Assembly (NCBI GenBank): GCA_963580245.1
Contig: CAUZJO010000166.1
Span: 1 to 9,469 of the forward strand
Direction of reading: 5' to 3'
Length of the DNA: 9,469 nucleotides
Source of the DNA: CAUZJO01 sp963580245
GTDB taxonomy: Bacteria; Sumerlaeota; Sumerlaeia; MVZB01
Shown here in pieces: positions 1-7,768 of this stretch. Position 1 is the first letter of the stretch; every line of letters begins with the position of its first letter. The notes below the pieces were generated by a model. The model saw nothing but the letters and a program-made list of their open reading frames with translations. It did no database searches and was not told where the DNA came from. The position numbers were made by a program, and so were the translations under genes.

Positions 1-2
1 AT

Positions 3-173
3 GGGAGCGTGAATGACTGCAATCACAAGACTTATGATATCCCCCCGCCGGAAGAAGTCAAGCGCACAATTCGCCGTATGATGTTGAAATTATTAAGGTT
101 AGATGGTTTTAGGACGGGAACGAATTATATCGCCACATGCCAATGGTGGCCAACCATGAATGAGGGGGGCTAG
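3..173 (+). CDS. Possible C-terminal fragment of an unidentified ORF, cut by the window edge
   Basis: One frame stays open from the left edge to a TAG at 171-173, about 56 codons with no stop. The translation includes IPPPEEVKRTIRRMM and ends WWPTMNEGG. I do not recognise it. The other two forward frames hit stops within the first 15 bases. The stretch is less GC-rich than the phosphatase beside it, and the stop would overlap the convergent phosphatase stop (170-172) by two bases. An open run of this length can occur by chance, so this is only a candidate. Sequence to the left of the window would settle it. Confidence 0.25.
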   Translation, partial: GSVNDCNHKTYDIPPPEEVKRTIRRMMLKLLRLDGFRTGTNYIATCQWWPTMNEGG

Positions 174-994
174 GCGGATCCGGAGGGGACGGCGGGGTCG
201 ACGCGCAACACCACGACCGAGATATTGTCCTGGCCGCCCGCTTCATTGGCCGTTGCGATCAGCGCCTCGCAGGCCGCGTCCAGATTGCCGGCGTCCTGGT
301 TCAGGATTTGGGTGATCGTGGTGTCATCCACCATCCCGGTCAGGCCGTCCGAGCATAGCAGCAACATGTCGTCCACCTGCAGTTCGATGCTGCACAGATC
401 GACCTCCAGGTTCGCCCGCTGGCTACCCAGGGCGCGGGTGATGATGTTGCGCCAGCGGTGGCTGCGGGCCTCCTCCTTGGTGATGACGTTGCGTTTGAGT
501 TGTTCGTTGACCCAGGAATGGTCCGAGGTGAGCTGATCGAGTCGGCCCATGCGGAGGCGATAGACCCGCGAATCGCCCACGTGGGCGATATGAAGACGGT
601 CGAACGGGGCATAGACGGCCACCATCGTCGTGCCCATCCCATCGTAGCGACTATTGATGTTGGAAAGCTGGCACAGGTGGAGGTTGGCCAAATGGACCGC
701 CGTGTGAAGAATGTTCTCCTTCAGACTGAAAGCGTTAGGGGTGCCGAATGGCCAGGAAAAGTCGCGGCCGGCCGGGGCGTGGCCGATGAAGCCCAGGACC
801 GACTCGATCGCCGCCTTGCTGGCCACCTCGCCGGCGGCGTGTCCCCCCATCCCGTCGGCGACGACGAACAAGCGCAGGGGCTTGTTGACTTCGATGCTGT
901 CCTCGTTGTGTTGCCGCTTGAGCCCGACATCGGTCAGCCCACTGGCCTGGATCCGCAACGGACAGCCATTGCGATGATTATTGGAATCGTTCAC
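170..994 (-). CDS. PP2C-family (PPM) protein serine/threonine phosphatase
   Basis: A soluble Mn2+/Mg2+-dependent phosphatase that removes phosphate from Ser/Thr of proteins, usually opposing Hanks-type kinases. At 274 residues it is a single catalytic domain with no visible membrane segment or sensor domain. All bacterial PP2C motifs are present in order: RQHNED at 27-32, VADGMGGH at 45-52, DGMGTTMVA at 118-126, HVGDSRVYRL at 138-147, LTSDHSWV at 155-162, ITRALG at 185-190, CSDGLTG at 214-220 and GGQDNISVVVL at 253-263. Asp47, Asp216 and Asp256 are the expected metal ligands. The start used is a GTG at 994-992 with no clear ribosome binding site; an in-frame TTG a dozen codons in is an alternative that would spare every motif. 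No partner kinase lies in the window, so its substrate cannot be inferred. The family call is secure. Confidence 0.95.
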   Translation of the reverse strand: MNDSNNHRNGCPLRIQASGLTDVGLKRQHNEDSIEVNKPLRLFVVADGMGGHAAGEVASKAAIESVLGFIGHAPAGRDFSWPFGTPNAFSLKENILHTAVHLANLHLCQLSNINSRYDGMGTTMVAVYAPFDRLHIAHVGDSRVYRLRMGRLDQLTSDHSWVNEQLKRNVITKEEARSHRWRNIITRALGSQRANLEVDLCSIELQVDDMLLLCSDGLTGMVDDTTITQILNQDAGNLDAACEALIATANEAGGQDNISVVVLRVDPAVPSGSA

Positions 995-1226
995 AACTCA
1001 GGCAATCCCAACCATCCACGACGCGTTGCAACCCCCGCCGCTGCTTCGGCCCGCGATCGACGAGGGCCCACCTTTCAGGTGATGACCCGACCGCGTCAAC
1101 CCACGCCATTGGATCATACCCCTTCTCTGATCGGCAAGGGAATATCCCAACACAACCTCGTCCGGGTCTGATTCGGTCCGGGGAGTCAACGCCGCCTCGA
1201 TCTAGGCTCCCCGCTCTGGTTGTTTA
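995..1226. other. Gene-poor stretch upstream of the phosphatase
   Basis: Together with 1227-1577 this is a 583-base gap between two divergently oriented genes, so it should hold both their promoters. A 63-codon minus-strand reading frame (998-1189) ends three bases before the phosphatase start, but its product looks like a random translation of GC-rich DNA. A small 7-bp inverted repeat (1179-1185 with 1207-1213) sits next to the large palindrome. I see no RNA gene and no convincing promoter here. Confidence 0.5.
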
Positions 1227-1349
1227 TCGGCTCTCGGCTCCCGTCCCTCGTCCTCGTAATCGGTCTTTTTCTTGGGCCACAATCGAGTAGGAACGTGATG
1301 ATGAGGCCGAATACGATTACAAGGACGAGGGACGGGAGCCGAGAGCCGA
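1227..1349. repeat. Long imperfect palindrome, 36-bp arms with a 51-base loop
   Basis: Bases 1227-1262 are the reverse complement of 1314-1349 with a single mismatch (G at 1256 where pairing would need T, opposite A at 1321). Both arms contain the core GACGGGAGCCGAGAGCCG or its complement. The 51 bases between them do not pair. Transcribed in either direction it would make a very stable hairpin. There is no U-run after either arm, so it is not a textbook intrinsic terminator. The form fits a REP-like or small non-autonomous palindromic element in an intergenic gap, but whether it recurs in the genome cannot be judged from one copy. The palindrome is directly visible; its nature is inferred. 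Confidence 0.8.
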
Positions 1350-1492
1350 CCCGCCGCAAGGCGCGGGGCGTATCAACTCCATCGAGCAGGCTTGGTGGCG
1401 TTTGAAGCGTTTTGGGACGCGTCGAACTGGCCTCCACCCCAACCCCATCATCTCTCGCGCTCCCATTTCTGAGCCACACCCCCTCGTCTAGC

Positions 1493-1523
1493 TTGATTCG
1501 CCGCCGGGCCTGTGTGATAGCAT
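1493..1523 (+). promoter_or_regulatory. Candidate sigma70-type promoter for mgtE
   Basis: TTGATT at 1493-1498 resembles a -35 box. TAGCAT at 1518-1523, preceded by TG one base before, resembles an extended -10. The spacer is 19 bases, slightly long, and each hexamer matches consensus at four of six positions. A start near 1530 would leave a leader of about 48 bases before the mgtE ATG. No Mg2+-sensing riboswitch fold was recognised in that leader. A weak call. Confidence 0.3.
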
Positions 1524-1577
1524 CGGGGGCCTTTGGCTTGTGGAACCAGGATTAAGGATAGCGAAGGGAGAGGGGCC

Positions 1578-3032
1578 ATGCTTGGCCGAGCCATTCAACC
1601 CGATATCGAAGCGATGATCGAGGCGAGTCAGTATGACAAGCTTCGCCAAACCATGGACGAATTGGCCCCCGCCGATGTCGCCGAGATTCTCGATGAGCTG
1701 GAAGATCGGCAACAGGCGGTGGTGTTTCGCCTGCTGCCTACTCAACGCGCCTCCGAAGTCTTCGAACTGCTCGAGATCGAGGGACAGGAGAAACTGATCC
1801 TCAGCCTGTCCAAGGATCAGGTAACCCGGATTCTCAACGAGATGTCGCCCGACGACCGGACCCACCTGCTCGAGGAACTGCCCGGCGAGGTCTCCAATCG
1901 GCTCCTGCGCTCGCTGAACCCCGAGGAATTGCGCGTCGCCCGTGCGCTGCTGGGCTACCCCGAGGAGAGCATCGGGCGTCTGATGACGCCTGAATACGTC
2001 GCCGTCAAGCCGGACTGGACCGTGACCCAAACCCTCGATCACATCCGGCGCGAGGCGCCGCGGGTGGAGACGATCAACGTGATCTACGTGCTCGATGAGC
2101 GGGGCCGGCTGATCGACGACCTGCGCCTGGGCGAACTGTTGTTGGCCGATCCGCCGAGCCGCGTCTCCGAGATCGTCGATGACCAGTTCGTCTCGCTCCT
2201 GGCCACCGATGACCAAGAGGAGGCGGTCGAAATATTCAAGAAATACGACCGCGTCGCCCTGCCGGTGACCGACACCAAGGGGGTGATGGTCGGGATCGTG
2301 ACGGTCGACGACGTGCTGGACGTGGCCGAGGAGGAAGGGACCGAGGACGTCCATAAGTTCGGCGGCCAGGCCCCGCTGGAGGATTCCTACTTCGCCACGC
2401 CGGCCCTCGCGCTGTGCCGCAAGCGGGGCGGATGGCTGGCCCTGCTGCTGATCGGCAGTTTCTTGACGGTCAATGCGATGGAGGCCTACTCCAACCTGAC
2501 GGTGATCCTGCCGCTGCTCACCGTTTTCATTCCGATGGTCATCTCGTCGGGTGGAAACTCAGGGTCGCAGTCGGCCGCGCTGATCATTCGCGGGCTCGCC
2601 GTCCGTGAGATCGAACTGCCCCAGTGGCGCCGCATCTTCCTGCGCGAGTTGGCGATGGGCCTGATGCTGGGCCTGTTCCTGGGGATTCTGGCATCCGCCT
2701 ACAGCATGACGCTCACCCGAGAGTCGGCGGTCAGTGACCGTCAAGCCTCGAAGGCGGGCCAACTCCAAGCGGAGGCGGGCCCGGCGATCTCTTCGGAGGA
2801 GGCGGTCCGGCCCTACCGGCAGTTACGCCTGCCTCTACTGGTCCTGATCAGCATCACCGGGATCGTGACGTTCGGCACGCTGATGGGGTCGATGCTGCCG
2901 TTCTTCTTCAAATCCATCCGGCTGGACCCGGCTGTCTGCTCCGGGCCCTTCATCGCCACCTTCGTCGACGTCTCGGGCATCGTCTTGTTCTTCACGCTCG
3001 TTCAGTGGATATTCTCGGAATTCTTGACGTAG
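1578..3032 (+). CDS. mgtE: MgtE magnesium channel/transporter
   Basis: Inner-membrane Mg2+ uptake channel gated by cytoplasmic Mg2+. The ATG at 1578 follows a purine-rich AAGGGAGAGGGG, so it is preferred to the in-frame TTG at 1533; the product is then 484 residues. Domain order is that of the family: an acidic, Leu-rich N-terminal superhelical domain (about 5-130), two CBS domains (about 136-258, beginning MTPEYVAVK and ending VTVDDVLD), a linker, and five hydrophobic segments from Trp286 to the end. GGNSGSQ at 325-331 is the family GGNxGSQ signature. Asp464 in TFVDVSG matches the pore aspartate that coordinates Mg2+ in characterised MgtE. Odd feature: a charged loop of about 40 residues (378-417) between the third and fourth membrane segments, longer than I would expect. 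It appears to be transcribed alone, with about 100 bases to rpe. Confidence 0.97.
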   Translation: MLGRAIQPDIEAMIEASQYDKLRQTMDELAPADVAEILDELEDRQQAVVFRLLPTQRASEVFELLEIEGQEKLILSLSKDQVTRILNEMSPDDRTHLLEELPGEVSNRLLRSLNPEELRVARALLGYPEESIGRLMTPEYVAVKPDWTVTQTLDHIRREAPRVETINVIYVLDERGRLIDDLRLGELLLADPPSRVSEIVDDQFVSLLATDDQEEAVEIFKKYDRVALPVTDTKGVMVGIVTVDDVLDVAEEEGTEDVHKFGGQAPLEDSYFATPALALCRKRGGWLALLLIGSFLTVNAMEAYSNLTVILPLLTVFIPMVISSGGNSGSQSAALIIRGLAVREIELPQWRRIFLRELAMGLMLGLFLGILASAYSMTLTRESAVSDRQASKAGQLQAEAGPAISSEEAVRPYRQLRLPLLVLISITGIVTFGTLMGSMLPFFFKSIRLDPAVCSGPFIATFVDVSGIVLFFTLVQWIFSEFLT

Positions 3033-3132
3033 CGAGAACCCTTGAATTCGTGCTCGCCGGCCGCTAGTCTCGGGGTTTGGACGTTGTCCTTCGTTGCAAA
3101 ACAGCTAATCGACTCCCTCGCGGGCGGCAGGC

Positions 3133-3879
3133 ATGGGCAGGCAGAATCCCTCAGCCAAGACAGGCTCCATTTACGTCCCGTTCGACGCCAAGGCCAAGAA
3201 GCGGCCCGCGGTGGTCATCGCCCCGTCGCTGCTCAGCAGTGATTTTGCCCATGGGGCGCGCGAGCTGGGCAAATGCCGCCGGGCGCGGACCCCATGGGTT
3301 CACGTGGACGTCATGGACGGACACTTTGTCCCCAATATCACGGTCGGCCCACCGGTGCTCAAGACCTGGACCGCCGCGGCGCCCGACCTGTTCTACGACA
3401 CCCACTTGATGATCGCCGAGCCGATGAAGTATGCCGAGCAGTTCGCCGAGGCCGGCTCGGGCCTGATCACGATTCATATCGAGACGACCGAACGTCCCCG
3501 GCGCGACCTGCGCGCCATCCGGCGGCTGGGCGTCAAGGTGGGCGTGACGATCAAGCCGCGCACGCCGGTCAAGGCAATCGCCCCGGTCCTCGATGAAGTC
3601 GACCTGGTGTTGGTGATGACCGTCGAGCCGGGGTTCGGCGGCCAGCAGATTATCCCCCGCACGCTGAATAAAGTGCGCGAACTGGACCTGATGCGCGCCA
3701 GGGAGGGGTTCCCATTCCGGCTCGAGGTCGATGGCGGGATCAACGAGCAAACGGCCCACATGGCCGTGGCGGCCGGGGCCGACGTGCTGGTGGCGGGTCA
3801 TGCCGTGTTTAAGGATGGCGATGTCCGGGGCAACGTCAAGGCCCTGCGCGAGGCGATCAACAAGCACGAGAAAGGGTGA
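3133..3879 (+). CDS. rpe: Ribulose-phosphate 3-epimerase
   Basis: Cytosolic enzyme of the pentose phosphate pathway (and of the Calvin cycle where present) interconverting ribulose 5-phosphate and xylulose 5-phosphate. The 248-residue product shows the TIM-barrel signatures: IAPSLLSSDFA (29-39), HVDVMDGHFVPN (57-68), THLMI (90-94), EPGFGGQ (165-171), LEVDGGIN (197-204) and the phosphate-binding AGADVLVAG end. Expected metal ligands His57, Asp59, His91 and Asp200 are all there; Asp59 and Asp200 are the acid/base pair of the family. The ATG start gives an N-terminal extension of about 27 residues relative to typical enzymes; an in-frame GTG at 3211 would give a normal-length 222-residue protein. 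Residues 51-54 (ARTP before WVHVD) depart from the usual AGAD, and GAD is readable in the next frame at the same spot. coaD follows after 15 bases. Confidence 0.95.
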   Translation: MGRQNPSAKTGSIYVPFDAKAKKRPAVVIAPSLLSSDFAHGARELGKCRRARTPWVHVDVMDGHFVPNITVGPPVLKTWTAAAPDLFYDTHLMIAEPMKYAEQFAEAGSGLITIHIETTERPRRDLRAIRRLGVKVGVTIKPRTPVKAIAPVLDEVDLVLVMTVEPGFGGQQIIPRTLNKVRELDLMRAREGFPFRLEVDGGINEQTAHMAVAAGADVLVAGHAVFKDGDVRGNVKALREAINKHEKG

Positions 3880-3894
3880 GACTCCCCTTCGGTC

Positions 3895-4401
3895 ATGACA
3901 GCGACTGAACAACGCAAGGCCCTCTATCCCGGCTCCTTCGACGGTCTCTCCTTCGGCCATCTGGATATCATCCGGCGCGGCGCGGCGCTGTTCGATGAGC
4001 TGATCGTGGCCGTCGCGCGCAATGAGGGCAAGGACCCGCTCCTGTCGGTCGCCGAGAGACTGGCAATCCTCAAGGAGGAGACCGCCGACTTGGAAAATGT
4101 CCGGGTCGAGTCGTTTGACGGCCTGACGGTCGATTACGCCGAGCGAATCGGGGCCCGTTACGTCATCCGCGGCATCCGCGTCATCTCGGACTTCGAGTAT
4201 GAGCTGCAGATGACCCTGATGAATAGGATGCTGAATCCCCGGATCGAGACGATCCTTCTGTTCCCGGCGGCCGAACACCTCTACGTGAGTAGCAGCCTGA
4301 TCAAGGAAGCCGTCTTGCTGGGTGGGGATGTCAGCCGCTTCGTCCCACCCGCGACCCAACGGGTGCTTAACGCCAAGTTTGACGCGGAGTCCGGACGTTA
4401 G
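3895..4401 (+). CDS. coaD: Pantetheine-phosphate adenylyltransferase (PPAT)
   Basis: Transfers AMP from ATP to 4'-phosphopantetheine, giving dephospho-CoA, the penultimate step of coenzyme A synthesis in the cytosol. The 168-residue length is normal for the hexameric bacterial enzyme. Visible signatures: YPGSFD (11-16), the nucleotidyltransferase SFGH motif (19-22) in place of the usual TNGH, Lys46 in NEGKDPLLS, IRGIRVISDFEYELQM (91-106), NR at 110-111 and YVSSSLIKE (130-138). The residue after GSFD is Gly instead of the usual Pro, a mild departure; the key His22 and Arg92/Arg95 are kept. The ATG at 3895 has no strong ribosome binding site, but the 15-base gap after rpe suggests translation from a shared message. 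Its pairing with rpe is not a known functional link. Confidence 0.96.
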   Translation: MTATEQRKALYPGSFDGLSFGHLDIIRRGAALFDELIVAVARNEGKDPLLSVAERLAILKEETADLENVRVESFDGLTVDYAERIGARYVIRGIRVISDFEYELQMTLMNRMLNPRIETILLFPAAEHLYVSSSLIKEAVLLGGDVSRFVPPATQRVLNAKFDAESGR

Positions 4402-4421
4402 CGCATCAGGGCGCCCCCCCC

Positions 4422-4709
4422 ATGACTTCGGATCCACCCCCCGAGAACCGCCGCCGCTTCGGATCGCTGCCAAAGCATGACGGGCGCGAGCCGGTGATCC
4501 GCGTCTACCAACTCCCCCCGCCGGCGATTCAGTACCTGACGGCGTTGGCCGAGGCGTCGGATGGCGCGGGCCTGGTGCGCACGCTGGATGAGAGCCGGGG
4601 AATCATCGAGTGCTGGATCATGCCGGATTTCGAGGAGGAGTTTTCCCGTCTGATCGACGCGACGCGACGGGACTGGCCCATCCAGGAAATCGGGCGGGAA
4701 TTCGAATGA
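4422..4709 (+). CDS. Small DUF4911-like protein of unknown function
   Basis: A 95-residue soluble protein, 20 bases after coaD and in the same direction, so probably in the same transcript. The first 22 residues are Pro/Arg-rich and look disordered. The rest (about 24-85) reads as a small alpha/beta fold: IRVYQLPPPAIQYLTALAEA, then GLVRTLDESRGIIECWI, then an acidic helix DFEEEFSRLIDATRRDW. The pattern of a strand, a helix, V.TLD...GIIE and a C-terminal helix is how I remember the DUF4911 family, but I cannot verify it here. No catalytic motif or membrane segment is visible. That it is a gene is likely from its codon structure and tight spacing; its function is unknown. Confidence 0.75.
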   Translation: MTSDPPPENRRRFGSLPKHDGREPVIRVYQLPPPAIQYLTALAEASDGAGLVRTLDESRGIIECWIMPDFEEEFSRLIDATRRDWPIQEIGREFE

Positions 4710-4869
4710 GGCGTCGATCGATCTTCGTGCGTGAAATCCATTCCTCCAGGCTGTAAATTAGTTACCGGAGCATTTTCGCCTCGAAGCGCATCCCGCATGA
4801 CGCAAGGGCCGGTGCGGTTTAGGTTCCGATCCCCGGGCCTCATTCCGGCAAGTCCAAGAACGGCAAGAC

Positions 4870-7578
4870 GTGAGCAAGCATCCCAAAACGGCAAGGCGGG
4901 GTCCCAAGAAGACACGGGTGGAGTCTGCGCAGGTTCCGCCACCGTCTACGCAGACCGGCCACGAAACCACCCTGGACGATGGCGTCCCCCCACTGCGCGC
5001 GGGTTTGCTGCTGGCCCACGCGATCTGTTTGCTGGCCGTGGTGCTCGGCATGACACCCCTCACCCATAATCTTGACGATATCAAGATCCTCCTATTTTTT
5101 TGCACCGGTCCCGGTCTGATGCTCTACGCGCTGATCGGGATGCACCAGGGCAAATTCCCCTACCCCTCGCGATGGGTGGGGGGCGGGCTGTTGGCTTTTG
5201 CCGCGTTGCTTTTTCTGTCGACGCTGCATGCCGAGTTCCGCTGGGAGGGTTGGTTCCAGTTGCTCGTCTTTTTCTCGGCGATGGGCTACTTCTTGTCGGC
5301 CTTCGTGTTGGGTTCGAATCGACGCTCGGCCGAGTGGTTCGCCCGCTTGCTGCTTCTGCTGCTCCTGCTGACCAATTTTGTTGGGCTTTTCTTCTTCGAC
5401 CTGACCGGCGATCCCGCCCACAAATCCGGGTTGGCATACCTCTACCGGCTGCTCTACTCGGATCGGCCACCGACAATCACGGGGTCGCATCTGCAAAGTC
5501 TGCTCTATACGCTCTACTCGGCCGACGGCACGATGCAATCCACGATCCTCAATCGCGATTTCTACGCGGCGTTTTGCGTGCTCTATCTGCCGTTGGCGAT
5601 GCTGTTCGCCCTTGACCCCGGGCCGAGCCGGCGCCCGACGGTTTGGCGGGCGTTGGGCCTGACGACTGCTTTGTTCAGCATCATTTGCATCTTCTTCTGC
5701 ATGAGCAAGGGGGAATGGATTTTCGGGACGGTTTGCGTCGTCGTGTTCGGGGCATTGTTCTACAAGTTGGGCGAGACGCCCGGCCTGCGCCCCCGCCACC
5801 TCTGGGCATGGATGATCGGCGTCGGGCTATTGCTGATCTGCCTGGGTTGGATGAAGTCCCCGATTTTGCTGGGTCGGCTCAAATCGTTGGCGTATTCCAT
5901 CAAATCACGAAGCATCATCTGGGACGGCGCCGTGGAGATTTTCAAGGATTACCCCCTGCTGGGCGCCGGGCCGGGTAATTTCCGAATCTACTTCCCCCAG
6001 TATCGCAGCGACGACTATTTCCAACACGAAATCTCCAACGTGACGCTTTATGCCCACAACTACTTCCTGGACCTGCTGGCCGAGACCGGCTTGCTGGGAC
6101 TCGGGACGTTTTGCGTCTTTCTCGGCGCGTTGTGGCTGGGCGGGATGCGCTGGGCGTTCAAACATCCAGCCGAACGCACCCGCGTGCTGCTGGCGGCCGC
6201 CCTGGTGGGAGTTTTTGGCATGTTCGGCAGCAACCTGAGCAGCCCTAATGGGCGCTGGGTCATCGGCGCTTCTTCGCTCTGGACCATGATGGGGCTGACC
6301 GCCGGGTTGGCGTGCTTCGCTTCGACCGTGGGCAAGGGCAACTCGGGCGCGGCTGAGTCCGCCGCCGCCGCCGGTCCGTTAAGAAGGCGGTCCGCTGCTC
6401 GCTGGCCAAAATGGACGGCGGCCACGCTGGCCTCGATCTGCGCCGTCGTTTGGTTGATCTCCATCTATGAAGGCAAACGGTATTTCGAGTCGGCGAAGCA
6501 CTACGCCAACGGGATGCGGCTGATGGATCCGGCTTACCAGATGATGAACGCGGGCACGATCAGCGCCCAGAAGCTCAACGATTACCTCACCATGGCGAGC
6601 GACCATTTCGAGAACGCCGCGAGGGTGCGACCGGGCAATATCTCGGCCTATTACAAGCTCGGTTCGATCTACTCGACGCTATCTCTTTTGCAGCGCGATC
6701 TGCCTGAGGGATCGTCCAGCTCCCAAGGGGCCGGCGCCGGCTCGCGTCGGGCCGATCGGTATCTGGCTTTGGCCAAATCGAGCTACGAGAAGCTTCGCGA
6801 ATTCGCTCCGGATTACGCCGAAGTCCATTACAACCTGGGGATCGTTTACCATGAGTATGCCGGCCTGCTGCAGCGAATCAAGGAGGGTAAAACCGCCTGG
6901 GCACCCAAGGACGCCCGCTCCCCCGACGACCGGATGATCAATGAGTATAAGGAGCGCGCCCTGGAACATCTGGACCGCATGAGCGAGATGTCAATCAAGC
7001 CGGAAATGGCCCGGCTGCGCGGCCAGCAGTATATGCAGATGGGCCTTCATGAGAAGGGCCTGGAAGTCTACCGCGAGGCGAGCCACCGTTATCCCGACGA
7101 CCGCGACATGTTGGAGAATTACCGATACGCGGGCGCCGCCTTGAAGGATCACCAGGCCCTGGCCGACTCCATGGAACGTCTCTGGCGGCTCTCGCCGGGC
7201 GACAACCAGACCCTTGACGACCTGCTGCGCATCTGTGTTGATTTCAAGGTGGAGGACGTGCTCGAGCGGGTGATCGAGCGGTTCCAGCGGGTCAATCCGA
7301 TCGACCCGCGGCTCTACCTGGCGCGCGCGCACCAGGCCAAATGGCAAGACCGGAGCGATTTGCTTCTGGATGAAGTGGAAAGACACGTCCGTGGCGGGGG
7401 CCGGGACCGTGAGGCACTGGACATGGGGATCGAGGCAGCGACGGCGGCGGAGCGGCGTGACCTTGCCGATCGCTGGTCACTCCTCCTAAAACCACCGGAG
7501 CAAGACCCCCCCCCGACGAACCTCCGAAGAAGCCGTGAAAAAGAGCGTTCCCCATTCCTTCCCCAGCCCGGATTTTGA
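4870..7578 (+). CDS. O-antigen ligase/polymerase-like membrane protein with C-terminal TPR region
   Basis: A 902-residue fusion. Residues 1-40 are basic and Pro-rich, likely cytoplasmic. From about 43 to 485 there are roughly a dozen hydrophobic segments, including an unbroken run of eight Leu near 160. The Wzy/WaaL-type signatures lie inside: TILNRDFYAAF (around Asn228), DYPLLGAGPGNFRIYFPQYR (360-379) and AHNYFLDLLAETGLLGLG (395-412), where His396 matches the conserved periplasmic-loop His of O-antigen ligases. A further membrane segment (515-533) is followed by about 350 soluble residues with TPR-like helices, for example ISAYYKLGSIY, AEVHYNLGIVYHEY and GLHEKGLEVYREASHRYPDD. The known family joins or polymerises lipid-linked glycans, or O-glycosylates proteins, at the outer face of the inner membrane; which of these applies here is unknown. 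The start is GTG with a weak ribosome binding site; 160 bases separate it from the gene before. No glycosyltransferase neighbours are present. Confidence 0.88.
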   Translation: MSKHPKTARRGPKKTRVESAQVPPPSTQTGHETTLDDGVPPLRAGLLLAHAICLLAVVLGMTPLTHNLDDIKILLFFCTGPGLMLYALIGMHQGKFPYPSRWVGGGLLAFAALLFLSTLHAEFRWEGWFQLLVFFSAMGYFLSAFVLGSNRRSAEWFARLLLLLLLLTNFVGLFFFDLTGDPAHKSGLAYLYRLLYSDRPPTITGSHLQSLLYTLYSADGTMQSTILNRDFYAAFCVLYLPLAMLFALDPGPSRRPTVWRALGLTTALFSIICIFFCMSKGEWIFGTVCVVVFGALFYKLGETPGLRPRHLWAWMIGVGLLLICLGWMKSPILLGRLKSLAYSIKSRSIIWDGAVEIFKDYPLLGAGPGNFRIYFPQYRSDDYFQHEISNVTLYAHNYFLDLLAETGLLGLGTFCVFLGALWLGGMRWAFKHPAERTRVLLAAALVGVFGMFGSNLSSPNGRWVIGASSLWTMMGLTAGLACFASTVGKGNSGAAESAAAAGPLRRRSAARWPKWTAATLASICAVVWLISIYEGKRYFESAKHYANGMRLMDPAYQMMNAGTISAQKLNDYLTMASDHFENAARVRPGNISAYYKLGSIYSTLSLLQRDLPEGSSSSQGAGAGSRRADRYLALAKSSYEKLREFAPDYAEVHYNLGIVYHEYAGLLQRIKEGKTAWAPKDARSPDDRMINEYKERALEHLDRMSEMSIKPEMARLRGQQYMQMGLHEKGLEVYREASHRYPDDRDMLENYRYAGAALKDHQALADSMERLWRLSPGDNQTLDDLLRICVDFKVEDVLERVIERFQRVNPIDPRLYLARAHQAKWQDRSDLLLDEVERHVRGGGRDREALDMGIEAATAAERRDLADRWSLLLKPPEQDPPPTNLRRSREKERSPFLPQPGF

Positions 7579-7768
7579 TCATTGAGCTGGTTTCGGATCG
7601 TGTTATCGTGAAAAATCTCGATGGCGGGATATTATTTCAACTGCCGAAACCATGTTCTCTGAACGTTTTTCCGCTGCGGATATCGGACCGAAAACAAACG
7701 CATCGACCGGTCCTCTAATTGCAAAAGGATTTTCGAATATCATCTTAATGCAAAGTATTCAAAAGATC

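Noticed and set aside
998..1189. A 63-codon minus-strand frame ending three bases before the phosphatase start
   Set aside because: Position suggests an operon partner, but the Gly/Ser/Arg-rich translation shows no fold, motif or family likeness.
1186..1479. Short reading frames on both strands through the palindrome
   Set aside because: The two strands give similar peptides (SRLPSLVLVI, TRTRDGSREP) only because the DNA is palindromic; not genes.
1524..1577. Mg2+-sensing (M-box) riboswitch ahead of mgtE
   Set aside because: The leader between the putative promoter and the start is too short and no M-box sequence or fold was recognised.
1488..2354. A 288-codon minus-strand open frame opposite mgtE
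   Set aside because: Antisense to the N-terminal and CBS domains of mgtE; no recognisable domain and no ribosome binding site.
3151..4473. A 440-codon minus-strand open frame opposite rpe and coaD
   Set aside because: It mirrors two well-recognised genes; its translation is His/Asp/Gln/Arg-rich noise typical of the antisense of GC-rich coding DNA.
7588..7652. 9-bp inverted repeat (TGGTTTCGG / CCGAAACCA) after the ligase gene as a terminator
   Set aside because: The 47-base loop is too long and there is no U-run directly after the second arm.
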